46,428 nucleotides of DNA, taken from contig CAJUEU010000013.1 of assembly GCA_910585735.1 (NCBI GenBank), positions 1 through 46,428 on the forward strand. Direction: 5' to 3'. Numbering within the stretch: the first letter of the stretch is position 1; the number at the start of each line of letters is the position of its first letter. Positions 40,444 through 46,428 of this stretch are shown piece by piece. Under the pieces are notes generated by a model. The model saw nothing but the letters and a program-made list of their open reading frames with translations. It was not told where the DNA came from and did not search any database. Origin of the DNA: an uncultured Oscillospiraceae bacterium. GTDB taxonomy: Bacteria; Bacillota; Clostridia; Oscillospirales; Oscillospiraceae. The position numbers and the translations under genes were made by a program.

Positions 40444-41829
40444 TTACTTCGCCGGGGTGGTCTGGAGGGAGCTTTGCTCCCATTTACGGAACAGTCGGAT
40501 CAGAACCATCATAGCCAGAGCGGCCATAATGATCTCGGTGACGGTCTGGGCGTAGGGGAGACCATAGAGGGGGGAGAGGTAGTTCAGCAGGTATATAAGG
40601 GGGATCTCCAGCAAGATCTTCCGGGTAAAGGCAAAGAGCAGGGCGTATTTACCCAGGCCCACTGCCTGGAACACACCCACCGCCAGGAAATCCAGACAGA
40701 GGAAGGTGAGACCCAAGCACATGCCCCGGAGGAAGGAGACACCAAAGGCGGCAACCATGTCGATCTTGGTGAAAAGGCTCATGACTCCGCCGGCGCCGAA
40801 GTAGAAGAGGGCGGTGACAGAGAGCAGGAAGACGGTGCCGATTTTGCCTGTCAGGAGAACGGCCCCCTTGGCCCGCTTAATATTGCCGCTGGAATAGTTG
40901 TAGCTTACCAGGGGCATGATGCCCTGGGTCATGCCCATGGCAACGTTCATGGGGATCTGGTCGATTTTCTTGACAATGCCCATGGCGGCCAGAGCGTCGG
41001 TGCCGAAAGCGGCGGCAAAGTTATTGAAGATAGTCATGCTGGTCACGTTCAGCAGGTTCTGAATGGAGGCGGGAAAGCCCACCCCGAAGACCCCGGCTAC
41101 GATCCGTTTATCAAAGGAGAATTTCCGGGGGTCGATGCTGACGTAAGTCCTGCCCCGCTTGACAAACATGAGGACCAGGAAGTAAAGACAGGCCACGCAG
41201 TTGGAGATCAGGGTAGCCAGACCGGCTCCGGCGGCCCCCATGTTGAGCCCCCAGGGAAGGATAAAGATGGGGTCCAGCACGATATTGAGGAGACAGCCGC
41301 TCATGACCCCGATGCTGGCGTGGACCGAAGCGCCCTCGGCCCGGACCATCTGACCCATGACCACGTTGAGGATGGCGGGGGCGGCGCCAAAGGTCACGGT
41401 CCAGAGCATGTATTCCGAGGTGGCGGCGGCGGTCTCAATGTCGGCGCCCAGAAGTCCCAGGAGGGGCGTATGGAAGACGGTACACAGAAGAGAGAAGAGA
41501 AGGCCCGAAGCCAGAGCACAGTAAAAGCTGAATACCGAGGTGCGCCGCACGGTCTCGTAATCCCTGAGGCCCATAGCCCGGCTCATCATACTGGAAGCGC
41601 CTACGCCGAAGAGGTTGTTCACCGCGTTGAAGGCCAGAAGCACCGGGGAGGCCAGGGTGACGGCGGCATTCTGAATGGAGCTGTTGAGCAGGCTGACAAA
41701 GTAAGTATCTGCCAGAGAGTAAAGAACCATTACCAGGGAGGACATGACCATGGGGATGGCCATGGTGGCAATAGCACTGGGCAGGGGCCGGGTTTCAAAG
41801 AGTTCGATCTTCGCCTGGTCTTCCTGCAT
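40444..41829 (-). CDS. MATE-family multidrug exporter
   Basis: 461 aa from the ATG at 41829 (AAGGAGG 7 nt upstream). Twelve TM helices in two related halves; 'PMVMSSLVMVLYSLADTYFVS' at the start is characteristic of MATE proteins. It exports cationic compounds in exchange for Na+ or H+. Its substrate is not evident. It stands alone between a terminator and a tRNA gene. Confidence 0.92.
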   Translation of the reverse strand: MQEDQAKIELFETRPLPSAIATMAIPMVMSSLVMVLYSLADTYFVSLLNSSIQNAAVTLASPVLLAFNAVNNLFGVGASSMMSRAMGLRDYETVRRTSVFSFYCALASGLLFSLLCTVFHTPLLGLLGADIETAAATSEYMLWTVTFGAAPAILNVVMGQMVRAEGASVHASIGVMSGCLLNIVLDPIFILPWGLNMGAAGAGLATLISNCVACLYFLVLMFVKRGRTYVSIDPRKFSFDKRIVAGVFGVGFPASIQNLLNVTSMTIFNNFAAAFGTDALAAMGIVKKIDQIPMNVAMGMTQGIMPLVSYNYSSGNIKRAKGAVLLTGKIGTVFLLSVTALFYFGAGGVMSLFTKIDMVAAFGVSFLRGMCLGLTFLCLDFLAVGVFQAVGLGKYALLFAFTRKILLEIPLIYLLNYLSPLYGLPYAQTVTEIIMAALAMMVLIRLFRKWEQSSLQTTPAK

Positions 41830-41880
41830 AATAGCGCCTCCTTGCAAAATTTTTTAAAATTTCTTCTGAATTGGAAATAA

Positions 41881-41934
41881 AATGACCCTGAGGAGCCGGA
41901 GGGTGAGTTCCCGGCGCTCCTCGGGTCATTTTTT
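41881..41934. terminator. terminator between tRNA-Thr and the MATE gene
   Basis: AATGACCC and GAGGAGC pair with GCTCCTC and GGGTCATT; T-rich on both outer sides. Confidence 0.8.
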
Positions 41935-41938
41935 GGCT

Positions 41939-42013
41939 TGGAGCTGATGGTGGGAATCGAACCCACAACCTTCTCATTACGAGTGAGATGCTCTACCATT
42001 GAGCCACATCAGC
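41939..42013 (-). tRNA. tRNA-Thr (anticodon CGT)
   Basis: 75 nt with encoded CCA. Acceptor arms GCTGATG/CATCAGC, anticodon stem TCTCA/TGAGA with loop CTCGTAA, T arm GTGGGTTCGATTCCCAC. It reads ACG. Confidence 0.95.
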
Positions 42014-42036
42014 AAAACCGGGTTCGCAACATTAAA

Positions 42037-42065
42037 AATATACCATAGTTGAGGGCGTTCGTCAA
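42037..42065 (-). promoter_or_regulatory. sigma-A promoter for tRNA-Thr
   Basis: Minus-strand TTGACG (42065-42060), 17-bp spacer, TATATT (42042-42037). Confidence 0.75.
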
Positions 42066-42091
42066 TCCTAAAAATGAAGGAGATGAGAAAG

Positions 42092-42126
42092 CACCCGCCG
42101 GACAGTCAAAAATTGTCCGGCGGGTG
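42092..42126 (-). terminator. terminator after the beta-glucoside operon
   Basis: A 13-bp perfect stem (CACCCGCCGGACA and complement) with a 9-nt loop, 51 bp after the GH1 stop. Confidence 0.8.
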
Positions 42127-42176
42127 TTTCACTGTAAAAATTTGTTGCTAAAAAAGTCGCAGACTTTTGCACCACC

Positions 42177-43616
42177 TCAGTCCAGATCCTCGCCGTTGGA
42201 GGCGATGACTTTTTTGTACCAGTAGAAGCTGTCCTTGCGGTAGCGGTCATAGGTGCCATGGCCTTCATCGTCGGCGTCCACGTAAATGAAGCCATAGCGC
42301 TTCTTCATTTCGCCGGTGGAGACGCTGATAAGATCCAGGCAACCCCAAACTGTATAGCCAAAGAGGTCCACACCGTCGTCTATGGCCTTTCTCATTTCCT
42401 CGATATGGCGGCGGATATACGCAATGCGGTAGGGGTCGTGGATCTTGCCGTCCTCCAGGGTATCGCTGGCGCCCAGCCCGTTCTCGGTGATGATGACAGG
42501 GACATGATAACGGTCATACACTTTATTCAGGGTGTACCGCAGTCCCACTGGGTCAATGGGCCAGTCCCACTGAGTCAGTTCCAGATAGGGATTCTTCACC
42601 CCGCCCATGATGTTGCCGCTGGTTTTCTCCTCGAAGGGCTGGGTACTTTCGCAGATGCTCTGATAATAGGAAAAGCTGTAAAAGTCACAGACCCCTTCCC
42701 GAAGCTCCGCTTTTTCTGCCTCAGACAGAGAGAGGGAAACCTGGTTGCGTTCAAAATACCGCCAGGCGTAATAGGGGTATTCTCCCTTCAACATCACATC
42801 AGAGCACATGCAGTTGCGGACCAGGTCGTCCTGCTGCACCAGGAGAATATCGTCCGGGTGGCAGGTCCTGGGGTACAGGGTGATGTGGCAGATCATGGTG
42901 CCGAAGCGGAACTTCGGGGCGATCTTCCGGCCCACCGTCACCGCCCGGGCGCTGGCGATCAGCACATTGTTCAGGGCGTTCATCCGTAAGCCCAGATCGT
43001 CCCCATTAGTATCCCCAAAGCACACATCTTTCTCTGAGTATATACCGCCCTGTATCAGGTTACTCAGGGGCAGCATTAGATCGTTAACCTCGTTGAAAGG
43101 CAGCCAGTAGGTCACATAGTCCTTGTAGCGGTTAAAGATAGTTTCGCAGAAACGCACATACAGGTCGATGACCTTCTTGTTGGGCCAGCCGTGATACTTC
43201 TGCACGATAGCCAGGGGCATCTCGTTGTGGGAGATGGTTACCAAAGGCTCGATCCCATACTTTTTCAGCTCTTTCAGCAGATTTTCATAGAAAATAAGCC
43301 CTTCCTCATTGGGCGCTGGGTCGTCTGCGTTGGGAAAGATCCGCGCCCAGGAGATGGAAAACCGATAGACTTTGAAACCCATTTCGGCGAAAAGGGCCAC
43401 ATCCTCCTTGTAGCGATGGTAGTGATCCACCGCCGTCCGAGAGGGGAAGGAATATCTCTCATCCTGGGAAAGGCTTACCCGGCGGGGATTCTGGTGGGAG
43501 CCGCCTGTCATGATGTCGGAGACACTCAATCCTTTGCCGCCTTCCAGATAGGCACCCTCGCACTGGTTGGCGGCTGTGGCACCGCCCCAGAGAAAATTTT
43601 TTGGAAATTCTTTCAT
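42177..43616 (-). CDS. bglA: 6-phospho-beta-glucosidase (GH1)
   Basis: 479 aa, ATG after AAGGAG. GH1 TIM barrel with acid/base Glu176 in 'FNEVND' (the usual NEP is NEV here) and nucleophile Glu378 in 'ITENGLG'. The 'SVSTGEMKKRYGF' loop is that of enzymes recognising the 6-phosphate. It hydrolyses phosphorylated beta-glucosides such as cellobiose-6P, salicin-6P or arbutin-6P brought in by the PTS gene upstream. Confidence 0.94.
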   Translation of the reverse strand: MKEFPKNFLWGGATAANQCEGAYLEGGKGLSVSDIMTGGSHQNPRRVSLSQDERYSFPSRTAVDHYHRYKEDVALFAEMGFKVYRFSISWARIFPNADDPAPNEEGLIFYENLLKELKKYGIEPLVTISHNEMPLAIVQKYHGWPNKKVIDLYVRFCETIFNRYKDYVTYWLPFNEVNDLMLPLSNLIQGGIYSEKDVCFGDTNGDDLGLRMNALNNVLIASARAVTVGRKIAPKFRFGTMICHITLYPRTCHPDDILLVQQDDLVRNCMCSDVMLKGEYPYYAWRYFERNQVSLSLSEAEKAELREGVCDFYSFSYYQSICESTQPFEEKTSGNIMGGVKNPYLELTQWDWPIDPVGLRYTLNKVYDRYHVPVIITENGLGASDTLEDGKIHDPYRIAYIRRHIEEMRKAIDDGVDLFGYTVWGCLDLISVSTGEMKKRYGFIYVDADDEGHGTYDRYRKDSFYWYKKVIASNGEDLD

Positions 43617-43643
43617 GTTGCTTCTCCTTTTTTGGGCTGTTCG

Positions 43644-45011
43644 TTAGTCCTCGAACTTCATCAGATGGAGCGCTGCCACCGATACCACCATGGCCGCAAT
43701 AACGCCCGCCATGTAATAGACAAAGGTGGGGCCGAAGGCCAGCATGATGGTGCCAAAGGGAACGAAACCAAAGGAGTAGTATTCTACGGTGAACAGACCC
43801 ATGATAGCGCCGCCTACGGCACCGCCGATCATGACGGCCCACAGCACCTTCTTGTACTTCAGCACCAGGCCGAACAGGACGGGCTCGGTCACGCCGATGA
43901 GGCCGGTGATGCCGGTAGACAGACCCATGGCTTTCACGTTCTTATTCTTGGCTTTGAAGTACACATACAAAGCGCAGGCGCCCATGGCCGCATTGGAGGC
44001 GGCTGTCATGGGATAGATGTAGTCGTAGCCCAAGGTGGACAGATTGATGACCGTAAAAGGGGAGAAGGCGACCTGCATACCAGTGGCCAGGATAAAGGGA
44101 TAGACGGCCGAGATGATGGCGCCGCCCACCAGGCCGAACTTGTCGTAGAGCCACATCATGCCGTTGGCCACAAACTCGCCCAGGAAGCCGCCCAGAGGCG
44201 CCAGCACGGTAAAGCCCACCACAGCCGCAATCAGCAGCGAGAACAGCGGGGTCACGATAATGTCGATCATGCTGGGAACGATCTTCTTCAGGCCTTTCTC
44301 CACCCAGGACATGAAGTACACGCACAGGATGGCCGGAATCAGGGAGGAGGAATAGTTGGAGAAGGTAATGGGGATTAGCCCAAAGACTTGAATGGTCTGC
44401 CCGGCCATCCCTACTATGGTGGGATGGATCAACAGGGCACCCAGGGTAGCCGCCAGGTAGGGATTGCAGCCAAAGCGCTTACCGGCCGAGAAAGCGCACA
44501 GGATAGGCAGGAAATAGAATGCCGTATTGGCGCAGGTATAGAAGAAATTATAGGTGGCACTGGTCCCATCGATCCAACCGAACATCTGGGCTGAGTACAG
44601 AAGGCCTTGGGTCAGACCGCAGCCTACAATAGCAGGAATAAAGGGGGCAATGATGGAGGAGATGGTCTCCAGGAATAGATTGAGGATCCCCTTGAGCGAC
44701 CAGTCTCGGGCCGGTTTGATGTCATCCAACTGCTCATCGATTGCTGCCTGCTTTTCCAGGCCGGTCTTTTTGCAGATGGCATCATAAGCGTCGGCCACTG
44801 TCTGCCCGATGATGACCTGGAGCTGGTCGCCCGCCCACTGGGTGCCCAAAACACCGGAAATATTGTTGAGATCATCCAGGTTTGCCAAGGCCCGGTCCTT
44901 CACATTGAAGCGTAGACGGGTCACACAGTGGGTCAGGTAGGAAATGTTGGCTTTGCCGCCAACTTTCTCAATGATGGCGTCTGCCAGGGCGGAATAATCT
45001 TTCTTTGCCAT
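43644..45011 (-). CDS. bglP: PTS beta-glucoside transporter, EIIBC
   Basis: 455 aa, ATG after GAAGGGAG. EIIB domain at the N-terminus (Cys29 in 'HCVTRLRF', the phospho-acceptor), then a ten-TM EIIC domain. It imports and phosphorylates beta-glucosides. Unlike BglF/BglP of about 610-630 aa, the C-terminal EIIA domain is absent, so an EIIA must come from elsewhere. Confidence 0.93.
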   Translation of the reverse strand: MAKKDYSALADAIIEKVGGKANISYLTHCVTRLRFNVKDRALANLDDLNNISGVLGTQWAGDQLQVIIGQTVADAYDAICKKTGLEKQAAIDEQLDDIKPARDWSLKGILNLFLETISSIIAPFIPAIVGCGLTQGLLYSAQMFGWIDGTSATYNFFYTCANTAFYFLPILCAFSAGKRFGCNPYLAATLGALLIHPTIVGMAGQTIQVFGLIPITFSNYSSSLIPAILCVYFMSWVEKGLKKIVPSMIDIIVTPLFSLLIAAVVGFTVLAPLGGFLGEFVANGMMWLYDKFGLVGGAIISAVYPFILATGMQVAFSPFTVINLSTLGYDYIYPMTAASNAAMGACALYVYFKAKNKNVKAMGLSTGITGLIGVTEPVLFGLVLKYKKVLWAVMIGGAVGGAIMGLFTVEYYSFGFVPFGTIMLAFGPTFVYYMAGVIAAMVVSVAALHLMKFED

Positions 45012-45088
45012 GTTGGTATTCTCCCTTCAATATGATTTGGAGCTTTATCTTCGCCGGAGCGCGCGTTCCCCGGGGAAAATACAAAAGA

Positions 45089-45145
45089 AAACCTCCCGAC
45101 AAGAGAGCGTACAAGGTCCTTGTACACCCGTCCTGTGTGGGAGGT
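45089..45145 (-). terminator. LicT-controlled terminator before bglP
   Basis: On the minus strand ACCTCCC pairs with GGGAGGT, followed by T-rich sequence; an inner GTACAAGG/CCTTGTAC hairpin sits in the loop. Its 5' arm overlaps the antiterminator element at 45143-45174. Confidence 0.75.
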
Positions 45146-45174
45146 GATGCCCGCCTTACTGGCGGTGACAGTCC
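45143..45174 (-). promoter_or_regulatory. RAT antiterminator element 2 (LicT target)
   Basis: Minus strand begins GGACTGTCACC and ends GGGCATCACC around a CCGCC/GGCGG hairpin: the GG-TGT-AC…GGCA-ACC pattern of LicT/SacT-type RNA targets. It overlaps the licT 3' end. Confidence 0.75.
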
Positions 45175-45995
45175 TCTTTGGCGCAGAGCCGGTTGATGTG
45201 GATCATCAGATAAAGCTGCTCCTCCGAGGAGCACTGGATGTGGAGGGTATCCTCCAGGTAGGCCTGTACGGCGGTCATGGTCTCGTAAATGTCGGGATAG
45301 TCGTCCTTCATGTGGGTGTAGAGCTCGTCTTCGCCGTCCCCTGTATAGAGGGCCCCCTCTCCCGCCCGTTTCATGAAGTATCGAAGGTGCATGGAGAAGC
45401 GGTAGCAGTCGTAGGAGGCACGGTCCAGGGTGAGGCCCTGATGATCTTCGATCATCAGGAGGACCTGCTGGAGCAGGTCCTCAAACTCGGTGGTGGCGGT
45501 CTCGGCGGAATATTGCTGGTAGTTGTTGATGAAGTGGAGAGCAATGCCGGTGGCCTCCTCTTTGGGAAGGAAGATCTTGAGCTCTTCCTTGAGCCGCCTG
45601 AGGGCGAAGGCGCCGATCTCAAATTCCTTCTCATAGAGATGCTCGATCTCATAGGCGAAGGGCATTTTCACGTGGATGTTTTTCCTTTGCCGTTCAATGG
45701 CAAACTGGATGTGGTCGGTGAGAGAGAAGGCAAAGTTGTTGGGGATGGGCTTGCCGGTGAGCTCCTGGGCGTAGCGGATGATCTCCTGGGAGATGCGGAA
45801 GAGCTCGTCGGGCATCTCGGCGATCATGCTTACCAGTTGAGGGTCCACGTTGTAGAAGGTGCCGTCCAGCCCCTCCAGATCCAACTTCCGGGGGAATTGG
45901 CCGAAGCCCACCCCCTTGCCATAGGCGATCATCTCCACACCGCTGCTGTCGAGACACAGGGCAAAGTTATTGTTCAGCTTCTTGATGGCCCGCAA
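45156..45995 (-). CDS. licT: BglG/LicT-family transcriptional antiterminator
   Basis: 279 aa from the TTG at 45995 (GGGGG upstream), chosen because the family starts at 'MRAIKKLNNNFAL'; the frame runs back to 46067 through the terminator region, which would not be translated. N-terminal RNA-binding CAT domain (about 1-55; 'YGKGVGFG'), then two PRD domains (about 65-170 and 175-279) with regulatory histidines phosphorylated by HPr and EIIB. When sugar is present it binds the two RAT elements and lets transcription pass the terminators before itself and bglP. Confidence 0.93.
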   Translation of the reverse strand: MRAIKKLNNNFALCLDSSGVEMIAYGKGVGFGQFPRKLDLEGLDGTFYNVDPQLVSMIAEMPDELFRISQEIIRYAQELTGKPIPNNFAFSLTDHIQFAIERQRKNIHVKMPFAYEIEHLYEKEFEIGAFALRRLKEELKIFLPKEEATGIALHFINNYQQYSAETATTEFEDLLQQVLLMIEDHQGLTLDRASYDCYRFSMHLRYFMKRAGEGALYTGDGEDELYTHMKDDYPDIYETMTAVQAYLEDTLHIQCSSEEQLYLMIHINRLCAKEDCHRQ

Positions 45996-46024
45996 AGCTC
46001 CACGCCCCCTCTCTCTTTTGGGAC

Positions 46025-46084
46025 AAAAAAATTCCTCAGGGCATACCAGTACAGAGATATGTACCAAGGTGATGCCTCCCGAGG
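46025..46084 (-). terminator. LicT-controlled terminator in the licT leader
   Basis: On the minus strand CCTC…GGCAT pairs with ATGCC…GAGG, followed by AA and T7. Its 5' arm overlaps RAT element 1. Confidence 0.82.
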
Positions 46085-46096
46085 AGTGACAGTCCC
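46068..46096 (-). promoter_or_regulatory. RAT antiterminator element 1 (LicT target)
   Basis: Minus strand GGGACTGTCAC then GGCATCACC, matching the LicT RNA target pattern and overlapping the terminator stem, so licT controls itself. Confidence 0.8.
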
Positions 46097-46109
46097 TATT
46101 GATGAAAAT

Positions 46110-46138
46110 ATTGTATCAGCATTTTCATCATTTGTCTA
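46110..46138 (-). promoter_or_regulatory. promoter of the licT-bglP-bglA operon with a possible cre site
   Basis: Minus-strand TAGACA (46138-46133), 17-bp spacer, TACAAT (46115-46110). The spacer holds ATGAAAATGCTGATA, one base from a CcpA cre core, which would give glucose repression. Confidence 0.6.
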
Positions 46139-46203
46139 CTCGGCAATTTTCACAAGTTTTCTTTGCGGTTTTTGTGCAAAATCACGAGAACGCTCCGCGG
46201 ACA

Positions 46204-46266
46204 CAGGCGGACAGAAGGACGGTTTTCTGTCGTTCCGACAGTAAAAATCGTCCCTCTGTCCGCCTG
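46204..46266. repeat. long imperfect inverted repeat
   Basis: An outer 11-bp stem CAGGCGGACAG (46204-46214 / 46256-46266), GGACG/CGTCC inside, and an apical CTGTCG-TTC-CGACAG hairpin. It lies between the truncated gene and the licT promoter; no T-tract on the minus strand. Confidence 0.6.
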
Positions 46267-46296
46267 AAAGGACCGTTCCCGTTAGGTTCCACGGAA

Positions 46297-46428
46297 TCAG
46301 TCGATGATCTCAAAGCCCATGGCTTTCATTCGGGGGGCGAAAGCATCGCCGCTGTTCTCATTGAAGGCGTGGCTGATGACATGCTCGTAGGGGGTGTCCC
46401 CCTCGTACCAGGTACCGAAGCACTGGCT
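46297..46428 (-). CDS. C-terminal end of an unidentified protein (truncated by the window)
   Basis: The last 43 residues and TGA stop of a minus-strand gene that begins beyond the window. The end reads '…GTWYEGDTPYEHVISHAF' then 'NENSGDAFAPRMKAMGFEIID'. Codon use matches the neighbourhood. Too short to assign a family. Confidence 0.6.
   Translation of the reverse strand, partial: SQCFGTWYEGDTPYEHVISHAFNENSGDAFAPRMKAMGFEIID

Noticed and set aside
40474..41880. 468-codon plus-strand ORF opposite the MATE gene
   Set aside because: Shadow ORF without a start signal; the MATE protein is unmistakable.
1..46428. CRISPR array or tandem repeats
   Set aside because: No regularly spaced direct repeats were seen anywhere in the window.

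Overview
The window is about 46 kb of mostly GC-rich, densely packed DNA from a spore-forming Firmicute. Spo0A, the SpoIVB peptidase, YlbJ and a SpoVB-type flippase are all present, as are a SCIFF ranthipeptide locus, a LicT-controlled PTS and Tat- and lipobox-anchored flavoproteins. Together these suggest a gut-type member of the Oscillospirales (Flavonifractor / Pseudoflavonifractor / Lawsonibacter-like). This assignment is inference from gene content and codon style, not from a database search.

Layout. 1-3041 is an AT-rich accessory patch: a TPR + HEPN (RxxxxH) protein and a single-ORF IS3-type insertion sequence, lying at the 3' side of a tRNA-Leu(CAG) gene. 3227-6385 is the SCIFF locus: a strong promoter, the Cys-rich precursor, a terminator, a structured non-coding stretch, the radical-SAM/SPASM maturase and a translationally coupled PLP decarboxylase. 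6416-10917 holds an alpha/beta hydrolase, a five-TM LTA-synthase-like sulfatase interrupted by a frameshift in a C4 run, and a D,D-carboxypeptidase. 10949-13427 is a divergent pair of a Tat-exported FAD reductase lipoprotein and a PadR regulator. 13484-15397 has a CaCA antiporter and the Mn exporter MntP behind a yybP-ykoY-type riboswitch. 15648-21836 has a small unknown protein, a SpoVB-like flippase, a P-loop ATPase, a doubly FMN-bound-type lipoprotein, a four-Cys small protein and YlbJ. 21891-27951 has a TetR/DegV divergon, a CDP-alcohol phosphatidyltransferase with a long structured leader, a two-component system and a short phosphopantetheinyl transferase.

28132-35609 has a ROK sugar kinase whose last 52 bp are duplicated downstream, a small membrane protein, a P-type ATPase, a Bax-inhibitor-1 protein, an RNA/small-ORF region ending in a strong terminator, spoIVB, spo0A and a TSCPD protein. 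35714-41829 has a second D,D-carboxypeptidase, a ComEA-like helix-hairpin-helix protein, a response regulator / histidine kinase / GerMN lipoprotein cassette with overlapping genes, and a MATE exporter. After a tRNA-Thr(CGT), 42177-46138 is a beta-glucoside operon (GH1, EIIBC, LicT) with two LicT antiterminator RNAs. A gene truncated by the window edge ends at 46297.

The best candidates for something undescribed are: the structured segment inside the SCIFF locus; the 33.0-33.2 kb RNA/small-ORF region before spoIVB; the duplicated ROK 3' end (att-scar-like); the HEPN gene apparently driven by an IS/host hybrid promoter; and the extracytoplasmic flavin proteins under PadR control or with duplicated flavinylation motifs. 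Many long ORFs antisense to real genes are GC-rich shadows and are not annotated.
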